Shown here: positions 49,804 to 58,980 of the stretch, piece by piece
Layout of the letters: every line of letters begins with the position of its first letter
How positions within the stretch are numbered: position 1 is the stretch's first letter
NCBI RefSeq assembly: GCF_027460065.1
Contig: NZ_JAPYZZ010000009.1
Span: 62,001-126,000 of the forward strand
Source: Martinezella rhizogenes
GTDB lineage: Bacteria; Pseudomonadota; Alphaproteobacteria; Rhizobiales; Rhizobiaceae
Direction of reading: 5' to 3'
DNA length: 64,000 bases
The notes under the pieces: model-generated
The model's input: only the letters and a program-made list of their open reading frames with translations
The model's database searches: none
What the model was told of the DNA's origin: nothing
Position numbers and translations under genes: made by a program

Positions 49804-50744
49804 TCGGCAACCACACGCGGATCGAAGAGGGGATAAAGAAGGTCGACGAACAGGTTGACCAGCACATAGGACAGCGAAACGAACAGCAGGCAGCCCTGGA
49901 TCACGGGGTAGTCGCGGGCAAAAATACTGTCGACCATCAGCCGTCCGAGCCCCGGAATGGTGAACACCGTCTCGATGACGGCGATGCCGCCGAGAAGATT
50001 GCCGAGAATGAGGCCGATCATCGTCCAGGTCGGGCCGAAGGCGTTCTTGAAGGCGTGCCGCCAGAGGACAGCACTTTCCGAGAGGCCCTTGGCACGGGCG
50101 TGGGTGATGTAATCCAGCCGCAGCACTTCCAGTGTCGAGGCGCGCGCCATGCGGATCAGAACGCCCATTTCGTGGATCACCAGCGTCATGACTGGCAGGA
50201 CGAGATAAAGCATGCCGCCGACGAGATTGTCGCTGATCGACACGTATCCCAGCACCGGCAGCCAGCCGAGCTTGAGGCCGAAGAACAGCAGAAGCAAAAG
50301 ACCGAGCCAGAATGTTGGGATGGAGAGGAGCAGGGTCGCCGTTCCCACGAGCGCGAGGTCGGTCAGGCTGTTCTGTTTCCAGGCGGCGATCACACCCGCC
50401 GGAACTGCAATCAGGCTGGCGAGCAGAACGGCGACCACGACGATCTCGGCGCTGACGAGAAAGCGCGAGACGACCAGCGGCAACACCGCTTCGTCATTAA
50501 CAATGGAGCGGCCGAAATCGCCCTGCACCACATTGCCGGCCCAGATGACGAATTGTTGCGGCATGGACTTGTCCAGGCCGAGTTCGGTCCTCATGGCTTC
50601 GATCTGTTCCGGTTGCGCCATGTCGCCCAGCATCAGGGCAGCCGGATCACCCGGAATGAAGCGGATGAGCGCAAAGACCGTGATCGACACGAATGCGATC
50701 GTCGGCAGCGCCATCAAAAGACGGCTCAGTATGAATCTTATCAT
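49800..50744 (-). CDS. peptide ABC transporter permease (DppB type)
   Basis: Permease of 314 residues with six membrane segments. The FIPGDPAALMLGD motif near residue 32 and the contact loop ITHARAKGLSESAVLWRHAF are typical of DppB. I chose the ATG at 50744 behind GGGGA; the open frame extends 30 codons further without a membrane-protein N-terminus. It is the first transport gene after the LysR gene. Confidence 0.92.
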   Translation of the reverse strand: MIRFILSRLLMALPTIAFVSITVFALIRFIPGDPAALMLGDMAQPEQIEAMRTELGLDKSMPQQFVIWAGNVVQGDFGRSIVNDEAVLPLVVSRFLVSAEIVVVAVLLASLIAVPAGVIAAWKQNSLTDLALVGTATLLLSIPTFWLGLLLLLFFGLKLGWLPVLGYVSISDNLVGGMLYLVLPVMTLVIHEMGVLIRMARASTLEVLRLDYITHARAKGLSESAVLWRHAFKNAFGPTWTMIGLILGNLLGGIAVIETVFTIPGLGRLMVDSIFARDYPVIQGCLLFVSLSYVLVNLFVDLLYPLFDPRVVAE

Positions 50745-50924
50745 CGGTTCCCCACGATTGATGGCCGGGAATGACATCCCGCCTCTATCGGTTTCGTTGC
50801 TGGTGACTATGACGGATTGAGAAATATCACGCAATATTATGCGTAAATGTCATATGTCTATGCAGAATGGCGGCGCGTTTCATCCTGATGAGGACAATGA
50901 GATTTCCCGCCCAAAATCCCGTTT

Positions 50925-51830
50925 TCAGTCGATTTTTTGCGAAAGCTGGATTTCCCGCTTCAGGGCATCGCTGAGCGCCTGGGCGGCGATGGACAAGGGC
51001 GCGCCCGACGCGCGGGCAAGGCCGAATTCCTGCGTCGACTGCGGGACGAATGGTCGGGCGACAACGGGAAGATGCCGGTAGAGATTCGCATAAAAACTGC
51101 TGATGATCGTCACCCCCAGCCCGTGCGCCACATAGGCGCAGGCGGAACTGTTGGTGTGAGTCTCGATCTTCACCATCGGCTTCACACCCGCCTTCTTGAA
51201 CACTTGATCAAGCGCCATGCGGTTTGGCCGCTGGCGGCCGATGAGGATCAGCGGAATATTGCGCAGGTCCTTGACGGTGATCTCTTGAAGGTCGGCCAGC
51301 GGATGATCCTCCCGGACCACGCAGACACTCTTGCCGGTCGCAACACGCTCTACATCGATGCCCGGTCCGATCTCGCCTTCCATCCGCAAAAAGCCGAGAT
51401 CGATCACCCGCTCACCCACCAGCTTGTTGATGGCGGTGGTCGTCTCGAAGAAGGTTTCGATACGCACGCCGGGAAAATCCCGGACATAATCGATCAGCAT
51501 GGCGGGCGCGAAATTTTCCCACATGCTGCTCGGCAGGCCGATGCGAACGATTTCCGGACCGGCGGCACCATTGCGCAGATCTTCTGCGTGGCCGGACATG
51601 CGATCGACTGCGAGCAGCACATTTTCCGCATCACGCGCAAGAAGTGCCGCCTCCGGCGTTGGGATCAACCGCCCCTTGTCACGGGCAAACAGCGTCAGCG
51701 ACAGATCCGATTCGAGCTGCGCCAGAAGCCGGCTGACACCGGACTGGCTGAGACCCATCGCTTTTGCCGTGGCAATGGTCGAGCCGGTGGAAAGAAGCGT
51801 GCGCAGGACTTCGAGCTGCTTGATGTTCAT
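50925..51830 (-). CDS. LysR-family transcriptional regulator
   Basis: Regulator of 301 residues. The helix-turn-helix is in MNIKQLEVLRTLLSTGS and SQSGVSRLLAQLESDLSLTL (residues 1-50). The effector domain begins at EIVRIGLPSSM and ends with a QAL..LKREI helix. It is co-oriented with the peptide-transport genes and separated from them by 180 A+T-rich bases, so it may regulate them from its own promoter. Confidence 0.9.
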   Translation of the reverse strand: MNIKQLEVLRTLLSTGSTIATAKAMGLSQSGVSRLLAQLESDLSLTLFARDKGRLIPTPEAALLARDAENVLLAVDRMSGHAEDLRNGAAGPEIVRIGLPSSMWENFAPAMLIDYVRDFPGVRIETFFETTTAINKLVGERVIDLGFLRMEGEIGPGIDVERVATGKSVCVVREDHPLADLQEITVKDLRNIPLILIGRQRPNRMALDQVFKKAGVKPMVKIETHTNSSACAYVAHGLGVTIISSFYANLYRHLPVVARPFVPQSTQEFGLARASGAPLSIAAQALSDALKREIQLSQKID

Positions 51831-52037
51831 AAGGCCAGCACCATGGGTGAAAAACGAGCCGGTAGCGGTTCAAACCTTTTGCCGCCGATAGTGCTTCATG
51901 TCACCGTTTTTTTATCCCGCGCTCAACAGCCGCCTACAATTTCACCTCATAGATCGTGTCGTGCGTCGCGACGCGTGCCTCGCCTGATGGAGCCACCGCC
52001 GCACGGCGATGACAACGTAGGACCGGCAAGAAGGCTG

Positions 52038-53351
52038 TTATTCCTCACGGAAGGCGCGGCTGATCTGGTCGGTGAGTGGTTTAGCGATATAGGACAGCGC
52101 CGTTCTTTCGCTGGTCTGGATGAAGGCCTCGGCGGGCATGCCCGGCATCAGCGGCGCATTGTTCAGCTTTTCCCGCTCGGTAACCGGCACGGAAATCCGC
52201 GCCAGATAATAGGAAAGACCGGTGCGCTGATCGGTGGTGATGTCAGCAGCAATACGGCTGACATGCCCCTCCAGTTCCGGCGTGACCCGCTGGTTGAAGG
52301 CGGTCATGCGTAGCATGGCCTTTTGCCCCACCTGAAGCTGGTCGATATCCTTCGGCACGATCTGCACCTCCAGCGCCAGCTCATCTCCGTCTGGCACGAT
52401 CAGCATGATCGGATCGGCCGGCGTCACCACGCCGCCGACCGTATGCACGGCCATTTCATGCACCATGCCGGATTGCGGCGCGACGATATCGATGCGCTTC
52501 AACTCATCTTCTGCGGCAACCTTGCGCTCGACGAATTCGCCCATCTGGGCCTGTATCTCGCGTAATTCCCGGCCGACCTCGGTGCGCAATTCCTGATCGA
52601 TCTGCAGGATCTGCAGCTTGGTTTCAGTGATACGCCCAGCCGTCTGCGCCTGATAGGCAATTTTTTCGCCGCGCTCGCCGCCGAAGGTCGCGGCCTGTGT
52701 CTGTAGACTGTTCAGCCGCTGCACGGATACGACGCCCTGTTCACGCAGGGATTTCTGCGAGGTGATTTCCGCTTCCAGTACCGCAAGGCCATTTTCATAA
52801 GCGACTTCCTGCGCCTTCAGCCCTTCGATTTCATGCTCGAACTGGGTGATGCGTTCGACAAGCTGCGCCTTGCGGCCCTCACGGTAGGATTTGCGGAATT
52901 CGAACAGCTTCGTTTCGCTGCGCATGGCGGAGGCGACATCGGGATCGTCGCTTCGCGTTATCAGAGCCCGCGGAAAGATGAGTTCCGAAAGGTCGTCGCG
53001 CTCCGCTTCCAGCCTTGCCATGCGCGCGCCAAGCTCATCCAGACGCTTGGTGACGATGGCGAGATTGGCGCGGGTCTGGGTCGCGTCAAGACGCATGACC
53101 ACATCGCCCGCTTTCACCCTCTCTCCCTCATTCACCAGGATCTCGCCGACGACACCACCCTTCGGATGCTGCACCTTCTTCGTATAGGAATCCACCACCA
53201 GATGACCGGAAACGACCACCGCGCCGGCAAGATTGGTCGTCGCGGCCCAGCCGCCAACCCCGGCCAGCAGCGCTACGCCTGCGGCAAGACCGGCAAGAAG
53301 ATGTTTGCGGATGGAGCGGGAGACATGGGTTCGCTGATCAATGTTTGGCAT
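52038..53351 (-). CDS. type I secretion membrane-fusion protein (HlyD/HasE/PrtE type)
   Basis: Periplasmic adaptor of 437 residues bridging the inner-membrane ATPase and a TolC-like channel. A single membrane helix lies near residues 18-40, followed by the lipoyl half-motif VQHPKGGVVGEILVNEGERVKAGD split across 60-85, a long coiled coil (about 95-270) and the closing beta-domain. The ATG at 53351 is six bases behind AGGAG and overlaps the ATPase gene by 14 bases. No TolC gene is nearby. Confidence 0.92.
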   Translation of the reverse strand: MPNIDQRTHVSRSIRKHLLAGLAAGVALLAGVGGWAATTNLAGAVVVSGHLVVDSYTKKVQHPKGGVVGEILVNEGERVKAGDVVMRLDATQTRANLAIVTKRLDELGARMARLEAERDDLSELIFPRALITRSDDPDVASAMRSETKLFEFRKSYREGRKAQLVERITQFEHEIEGLKAQEVAYENGLAVLEAEITSQKSLREQGVVSVQRLNSLQTQAATFGGERGEKIAYQAQTAGRITETKLQILQIDQELRTEVGRELREIQAQMGEFVERKVAAEDELKRIDIVAPQSGMVHEMAVHTVGGVVTPADPIMLIVPDGDELALEVQIVPKDIDQLQVGQKAMLRMTAFNQRVTPELEGHVSRIAADITTDQRTGLSYYLARISVPVTEREKLNNAPLMPGMPAEAFIQTSERTALSYIAKPLTDQISRAFREE

Positions 53352-55185
53352 CCGCATCTCCTTGCTGACTCTCCTCATCCTGAACATCGCCCACCAGCGC
53401 GGGTTTGGGTTGGGCATTGGCCACGACACGCAGCGGCGAGACAGTCTGGGCGGATGCGGCAAATCCCTTGGTCGCCTTCGCCTGCGGAGCGCGCAGCACC
53501 TTCGACAGCACCTCGTCGCGTGGGCCGAAAGCCTTCATTCGCCCCTCTTCCATCATCAAAATGTAATCGACGGCGCCGATGGCACTCGGTCGGTGGGCGA
53601 CGACGACGACAATACCGCCCCGCGCCTTGACCGATGTAATCGCCCTGACCACGGCGGCCTCGCCCTCGGCATCGAGATTGGCGTTCGGCTCGTCCAGCAC
53701 CACGATAAAGGGATCGCCGTAAAGCGCCCGGGCAAGACCTATACGCTGGCGCTGGCCGGCCGAAAGTGCAGAACCCGCCTCGCCAATATCGCTGTCATAA
53801 CCTTTTTCAAAACGCAGGATCAGCTCATGCGCACCGGCCGCTCTGGCCGCTGCAGTGATGGCCTCCGGATCGGGATTATCCTCGAAGCGCGAAATATTCT
53901 CGCCGATCGTGCCATCGAACAGCTCCACCCCCTGCGGCAGATAACCGATATGGCGACCGAGCGTTTCGCGATCCCATTGATCGAAGCTTGCGCCATCCAG
54001 CCGCACCTTGCCGGCGGCGGGCATCCAGGCGCCGGTGAGAATGCGCGCGAGCGTGGATTTGCCCGAGCCGGAAGGACCGATAACACCGAGCGCATTTCCG
54101 GCGGTTACGGCAAAACCAAGCCCGGTGACGGTGGGTTTTCTTTCTCCCGGCGGAACGATGGTGACATTTTCGACCCGCACTTCCTTTTCAGGCTTTGGCA
54201 GCGCCATGGCAGCGGCACTGGCCGGCATCTGCGCAAAAAGCTCTCTCAGCCGCGCCCAGCTCTGCCGGGCGGCGACGAAGGACTTCCAGTTGGAAATGGC
54301 GAGATCGACGGGCCCCAATGCCCGGCCCATCATGATCGAGCTTGCGATCATCACGCCGCCCGAGGCTTCCTGCCTGATGACCAGCCAGGCGCCAACCGCC
54401 AGAATGGCCGATTGCAGCACGACCCGCAGCGATTTTGCGAGATTGCCGAGACCACCGGCCACATCACCCGCCTTGCGGTTGGCGGCGAGGTAGGCCTCGT
54501 TGGAATTCTGCCAACGTTTGCCGAGCCGGCGGCCAAGCCCCATGGCCTGCACGACCTCGGCATTGCGGCGCGAGGCTTCCAGCTGCCGGTTGCGGGCCAT
54601 GTTTTCCACCATGGTGTCGCGAATCGGCTTTTGTGAAAAGATATTCGTGAGGATCGTGAGCGACACCAGCAGCACGGCGCCGGCGAGCGCGGTCACGCCG
54701 ATCCAGACATGAAACAGAAAACATATGCCGAGATAAAGCGGCATCCACGGCAGATCGAAAAAGGCCGTCGGCCCGGTGCCGGAGAGAAAACCGCGCACAT
54801 TGTCGAGATCGCGCAGCGGCTGCAGCCCATCGCCCGGCATGCGGTTGACGAGCGGCAGGCGTACCACTGCGTCATGCACCTTGCCGGAATAACGCATGTC
54901 GAAATCTTCGCCGATGCGGATCAGGACACGTGCGCGAATGATATCAAGCAGGCACTGGAAACCGTAAAGGCCAAGCGCAAGCATTGCGAGCCCGACCAGT
55001 GTCGGCAGGCTGCCGCTGGCCAGCACCCGGTCATAGACCTGCAGCATGAACAGAGGCGACGTCAGCGCCAATATGTTGACCACGCCACTGACGAGCGCGA
55101 CACCGAGAAACGTGCTTTTGAGGGGCGAAACAACCGCCGCAGTGAGGGACTGCGGCGGTGTCTGCTGGTGGTTTTGAAAGCCCAC
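53338..55185 (-). CDS. type I secretion ABC transporter (HasD/PrtD type)
   Basis: Half-transporter of 615 residues with an N-terminal membrane domain (about 20-310) and a C-terminal ATPase. Walker A is GPSGSGKST, the signature LSAGQRQRI, and Walker B IVVLDEPNANLD. It lacks a peptidase or C39 N-terminal domain, as in HasD/PrtD exporters of RTX and hemophore proteins. A C-terminal extension of about 60 residues follows the ATPase. The secreted protein gene ends 14 bases upstream, so the exporter and its cargo are co-transcribed. Confidence 0.93.
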   Translation of the reverse strand: MGFQNHQQTPPQSLTAAVVSPLKSTFLGVALVSGVVNILALTSPLFMLQVYDRVLASGSLPTLVGLAMLALGLYGFQCLLDIIRARVLIRIGEDFDMRYSGKVHDAVVRLPLVNRMPGDGLQPLRDLDNVRGFLSGTGPTAFFDLPWMPLYLGICFLFHVWIGVTALAGAVLLVSLTILTNIFSQKPIRDTMVENMARNRQLEASRRNAEVVQAMGLGRRLGKRWQNSNEAYLAANRKAGDVAGGLGNLAKSLRVVLQSAILAVGAWLVIRQEASGGVMIASSIMMGRALGPVDLAISNWKSFVAARQSWARLRELFAQMPASAAAMALPKPEKEVRVENVTIVPPGERKPTVTGLGFAVTAGNALGVIGPSGSGKSTLARILTGAWMPAAGKVRLDGASFDQWDRETLGRHIGYLPQGVELFDGTIGENISRFEDNPDPEAITAAARAAGAHELILRFEKGYDSDIGEAGSALSAGQRQRIGLARALYGDPFIVVLDEPNANLDAEGEAAVVRAITSVKARGGIVVVVAHRPSAIGAVDYILMMEEGRMKAFGPRDEVLSKVLRAPQAKATKGFAASAQTVSPLRVVANAQPKPALVGDVQDEESQQGDADAKH

Positions 55186-55199
55186 AGCCTGTTTTTCCT

Positions 55200-55955
55200 T
55201 TACGCGGCAAGCGCCGATGCGCTGGCGAAAATGAAGTCCGATGCGTCGAGTACATTTGCATCGACGCCATTCAGCGTGATGGAGACGGAAGCGTCTGTTG
55301 CGGAAAGGATAACGGCATTTCCGTTATCGTTATACCACAACAAATCGTCCACCGAAGTTGCGCCCCAGGCCGAGACATCAAGCGTATCCGTGCCGTCCTG
55401 ATAGCCATAGGTTCCGGTCGGGCCAGCCGCTACGACGTCGTTGCCGCCCGAGAATACGAAGGTATCCGCACCGGCAAAACCGGTCAGGGTATTGGAGGCA
55501 GCTGTATCCTCGATCACCGTGCCGGTGGCCGCAAAATAATCATAAAAGCCGGCCAGCGAGCCGAAACGGGCAAGCTGGTAGACGGCGAGATCGAGAAGAT
55601 CGCGCGCACCGGCCAGCGAATAGGCGCTGTCAGGGTCGATCAGCAGTTCCTGCTGGCTGACCGCGATGCCGCTGGTGGACTGGCTGTAGCCGGTGCCCAG
55701 AACGATGCTGTCGACCGAACCCGTCAGATTGCCCTGGGAGTACTGCAGAGCGCCGCTCATGACGATGCCCTTGCCGCCGGAGCTGCCATCGCCCCACGCC
55801 TCATAGGTCGTGTTCGGATCGATGGTGGTGGTGGCGAGAGAGCTGGTCTGAGCGTCGTAGAACGCACCATAGGTCGAACCAAAACCGCTCGTCCAACCGT
55901 TGAGGTAACCGATCAGGTTGGAGGAAGACTGCGTCAGTTGAATTGTGGTAGCCAT
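55200..55955 (-). CDS. secreted HasA-like protein with RTX-type C-terminal domain (putative hemophore)
   Basis: Acidic protein of 251 residues with no signal peptide, no cysteine and no histidine. Residues 1-145 align by eye with Serratia HasA: YLNGWTSGFG (17-26) against its YLGQWASTFG, and SGALQY (67-72) against the segment with heme ligand Tyr75. The loop holding HasA His32 and the one holding His83 lack histidine here, and the second is shortened. Residues 150-251 look like an RTX/serralysin end (GFAGADTFVFSGGND, DTLDVS, DASDFIF). The C-terminus ASALAA recalls the HasA secretion signal. Its exporter genes follow directly, and a receptor and sigma/anti-sigma genes precede it. HasA assignment is by eye plus context. 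Confidence 0.7.
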   Translation of the reverse strand: MATTIQLTQSSSNLIGYLNGWTSGFGSTYGAFYDAQTSSLATTTIDPNTTYEAWGDGSSGGKGIVMSGALQYSQGNLTGSVDSIVLGTGYSQSTSGIAVSQQELLIDPDSAYSLAGARDLLDLAVYQLARFGSLAGFYDYFAATGTVIEDTAASNTLTGFAGADTFVFSGGNDVVAAGPTGTYGYQDGTDTLDVSAWGATSVDDLLWYNDNGNAVILSATDASVSITLNGVDANVLDASDFIFASASALAA

Positions 55956-55986
55956 AGGTGTACTCCTTTGCTGGCCAATAGAGGTA

Positions 55987-56044
55987 CCTTCGTCCTGTAG
56001 CGAAGGCGTTTCATCTCCGGGACGGGCTGCAACCCAGCCCGGAG
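55987..56044 (-). promoter_or_regulatory. two tandem stem-loops between receptor and hemophore genes
   Basis: First on the minus strand is CTCCGGG/CCCGGAG (56015-56044), with an overlapping alternative GGGCTG/CAGCCC (56024-56040) that cannot form at the same time. Then comes CCTTCG/CGAAGG (55987-56006). The ribosome site AAGGAG of the secreted-protein gene follows. There is no T-run. They could adjust the ratio of receptor to secreted protein by processing, stability or attenuation. Confidence 0.5.
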
Positions 56045-56058
56045 AATTCTTCGGCGTC

Positions 56059-58833
56059 TCAGAACTTCACGTTCATCGTCGCGATAAAGGTGCGGCCCGG
56101 TGCCGTGTAGGCGCTTGCCGCCGGGATATATTTGCGGTCCGTCAGGTTGTTGACGGCGAAACGAAGCGTAGCCTTGTCGTTGAAGGCATAGGAACCGTAG
56201 AGGTCTACCGTCGTATAGGGATCGGTCACCTCGCGCAGATTGCCCTCCGTATCCAGCGTGCGCGACTGTGTCGGCGTGACGTGGTTGAGCCGCGCACCCA
56301 GCGAGAATTTTTCATCGAAGAAACGCATGCCGCCATCGAGCGTCAGCTTCATCTTGGGCGCGACATCGCCGGGCCAGGCAACGATTTCACCTGACGTGGT
56401 GGTCGTGCTGTTGGAAAAAACCTGTGTCTTTTCAGGCCATTCCGTTTTCAGAACAGTTGCCGAGCCGCCGATCCAGAAGCTGCGGGCATCGTAATTGCCC
56501 TCAAATTCAAGCCCGCGCATATAGGTCGCGCCATCAAGATTGACGAAGCTGGTATAGGTACGGTCGAAGACCTGATCCGTCACGAGATAACCGAGAGCGA
56601 TGTAGTCCTTCACCTCCCGGCGAAAGGCGGCCATTTTGATGCGCAGGGTATCATCGTCCAGCAGCACGCCGTCGAAACTCATATTCGCGCCAATTTCATA
56701 GGTCGTCGCTTTTTCGGCGCGCAGAGCCTGGTTCGGAGCGTATTCATATCCGGCGCTATCCCCCGGACGCGCACCGGCAAAAAATGCCTCGAGAATTGTC
56801 GGCGGACGCAGGCTCTGGGAATAGCTCACATAGGGGCGGAACCAGTCGACGGGTTTCAGTTCGATGGTGGCGGAGGGCAACCAGGCGCTGTAGGTGCGAT
56901 CGATATCGACAGTGTGCTCGGGGTATTCGGTGACCGGTATCGGGTCACTGGTTGTTCCGGTTCCCGGCATGCAACCTGCCGAGGCGTTTGGCCAGGCACG
57001 CGCGAGATAAAGCGCGTAACGTGTCGCCCAGCTCGGATTGGCCGGAAGGAAAACCTGATTGAAATAGTCCAGCGGCGTATAGTGATTACGCACGGGATCG
57101 CACGCGACAGACGTGTCAATGAGGTAGCTGCGGGTGCTGTAATAAGTGGCCGACCCTTTCAGGCGCGACCAATCGTAACGTACACCACCGCTGAGCGTGA
57201 TCCAATCCGCCGGCTCCAATTCCCCGTTTAAGAACAGGCTGGCGACGTCACGTCGCCCGGCAGGGCTGAAAGACGTGTAGCTGCTGGCAAAGGAGGGATT
57301 TTGCGCAATTGTGGCACTCGTCGCAACGGATGTCGCGATGTCCCGAAAGGCTTCGGCTCCGTAGTTCAAGCTGAGCGCACCAGCCGCCGTATCAAAGCGA
57401 CTGGTATTTTCCAGACTGCCGCCGAAACTGCGCAGACCCATGTCGAGATTGGTTTCGGCCGCGTATCTCGTGCGCGCCGCCCGCAGTTCATGCGTCATAT
57501 TATCGTTCAGCCACAGCGACGACTTGAAGTCGATGAGCTCGCTCTCCGGATCCCAGTCCAGCTTCGCGACGACACTGTCATTGCGCACGCTTTCCCGGTC
57601 GATGACAGTGGAAGCGCCCTGAACGAAATCATTCTCCTGATGCATCCACGAAAGCGAGGCATGCACATCGCCAAAATCGCCTTCACCCTTGAAAAACGTC
57701 GACCAGCCATCGCGACCCAGCAGGTCCTTCATCGTCAGCGCGGTGCTTCTGGCCTCGCCTTTTGTTCCGATCTTGTATTCATCCATGATCGTGCGGCTAT
57801 AACCGGCGACAAAGGAAAGAGGACCATCCGGCTCGCGAACGGCACCGAGAACCGAGCCCTGAAAATCATAACCATTGGTGCCGCGGGAAACATTCACTTC
57901 CCCACCCTTGTTTTCGCCTGCGGCAATCAGATCATCGGCGCTGACGGTGCGGAATTCCACTTTGCCACCCAGCGAGCCCGCGTTACCCGAGCGTGCATTG
58001 GTTATTTTCTCGATTTCGACGGAACGGATAAAAGCGACATCGACATAACCCTGCCCGGCGCTTGCGGTGTAACTCGCAGTACCGCCAAAAGTCGCACCGC
58101 GCTGCGCATTCTGCCGCGCGCCATCGATGGAGACGACCACGCGCCCGCTTTCCTGCAAGCCGCGCACATTGGGTGAGACGGTGGGGAAGCTGCCATTGCC
58201 CTCGCCGGCATAAACCCCGGAGACCCGGTTGAAGACATCGCGCGTGTTGCGCACGCCGGCCGACTGAATCGCCTCGCGGCTGACCACGCTGACGCTGGCG
58301 GGCGTGTCGTAAACCCAGTCCGGCGTTCCCTGATAACCGGAGCCGGCGAGCGAGTTGCGCCCGGTTTTGCCAGTTACGGTGATGGTTTCGAGAACCGTTG
58401 TACCCGCCGCCCCGGAAAGATCGACAGTGGATTCCCCCGTGCCGATGATCACCGTTCTGCCATTTCCGGCAATGCGGAAATTGACCCCCGTGCCGGCCAG
58501 AAGTCGCGACAGGGCCTCCCGCACCGTGAAACTGCCGGTGACGGCATTGATGCGCACATTGCCGGCCGTCGGCGTGGCAAGCGTGACCTGAAGGCCGGAT
58601 TGCCGACCGAAAGCACCCACGACTGACGACAGCGACTGGGCGGGAATATTGAATGGACGCGTCGCCCCCTGCTCGCGGCCCGGCTGCCTGGAATTTGCGG
58701 CATCCGCTGCGGTCTGGGCAAAAACGGGGGATGAAAATGAAAAGGCGATTGCCGTTGTCGCCAGTAACACCGCTCTGCGGGTCTGCCCTGCCGCTTTTTT
58801 CCCTGAACCGGTCCTGCATATCTGGAGGCGCAT
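56059..58833 (-). CDS. TonB-dependent outer-membrane receptor with signalling domain
   Basis: Receptor of 924 residues. A signal peptide ends at about SSPVFAQ (40). An STN signalling domain spans about 58-112 (FNIPAQSLSSVVGAFGRQSG), and a TonB box follows (LETITVTG). The plug and 22-strand barrel end in a terminal Phe (FIATMNVKF). The STN domain is how FecA-type receptors contact FecR, encoded just upstream. SLRPPTILEAF and APNQALRAEKATTYE stand where heme receptors carry FRAP and NPNL; no histidine lies between them. It is expected to take up the ligand carried by the HasA-like protein. Confidence 0.9.
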   Translation of the reverse strand: MRLQICRTGSGKKAAGQTRRAVLLATTAIAFSFSSPVFAQTAADAANSRQPGREQGATRPFNIPAQSLSSVVGAFGRQSGLQVTLATPTAGNVRINAVTGSFTVREALSRLLAGTGVNFRIAGNGRTVIIGTGESTVDLSGAAGTTVLETITVTGKTGRNSLAGSGYQGTPDWVYDTPASVSVVSREAIQSAGVRNTRDVFNRVSGVYAGEGNGSFPTVSPNVRGLQESGRVVVSIDGARQNAQRGATFGGTASYTASAGQGYVDVAFIRSVEIEKITNARSGNAGSLGGKVEFRTVSADDLIAAGENKGGEVNVSRGTNGYDFQGSVLGAVREPDGPLSFVAGYSRTIMDEYKIGTKGEARSTALTMKDLLGRDGWSTFFKGEGDFGDVHASLSWMHQENDFVQGASTVIDRESVRNDSVVAKLDWDPESELIDFKSSLWLNDNMTHELRAARTRYAAETNLDMGLRSFGGSLENTSRFDTAAGALSLNYGAEAFRDIATSVATSATIAQNPSFASSYTSFSPAGRRDVASLFLNGELEPADWITLSGGVRYDWSRLKGSATYYSTRSYLIDTSVACDPVRNHYTPLDYFNQVFLPANPSWATRYALYLARAWPNASAGCMPGTGTTSDPIPVTEYPEHTVDIDRTYSAWLPSATIELKPVDWFRPYVSYSQSLRPPTILEAFFAGARPGDSAGYEYAPNQALRAEKATTYEIGANMSFDGVLLDDDTLRIKMAAFRREVKDYIALGYLVTDQVFDRTYTSFVNLDGATYMRGLEFEGNYDARSFWIGGSATVLKTEWPEKTQVFSNSTTTTSGEIVAWPGDVAPKMKLTLDGGMRFFDEKFSLGARLNHVTPTQSRTLDTEGNLREVTDPYTTVDLYGSYAFNDKATLRFAVNNLTDRKYIPAASAYTAPGRTFIATMNVKF

Positions 58834-58894
58834 AATGCTTCTGTCTTCCTGTCTTTCGCTCCGGAAATATCTTGACCGGAATACTCAACAAAAA

Positions 58895-58919
58895 GACGAT
58901 TGACGCGGCGATTTTTTTC
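58895..58919 (-). promoter_or_regulatory. ECF-type promoter of the receptor gene
   Basis: On the minus strand GAAAA (-35) is separated by exactly 16 bases from CGTC (-10). The surrounding TGAAAAAAATC and GTCAA.CGTCTTT are repeated almost unchanged upstream of fecR at 60042-60066. Spacing and -10 resemble promoters of FecI/PvdS-like sigma factors. Start of transcription would be about 50-55 bases before the ATG at 58833. Confidence 0.65.
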
Positions 58920-58980
58920 AGGCTTTCGGCATGAATTTTATAAAGGTCTGAAAATAAATACGATTTTCTTTCTACGCGTT

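Noticed and set aside
55200..55955. Simple RTX adhesin or calcium-binding repeat protein
   Set aside because: Only one RTX-like repeat region is present, and the N-terminal half matches HasA landmarks in order; the receptor/FecI/FecR context favours a carrier protein, though this alternative is not fully excluded.
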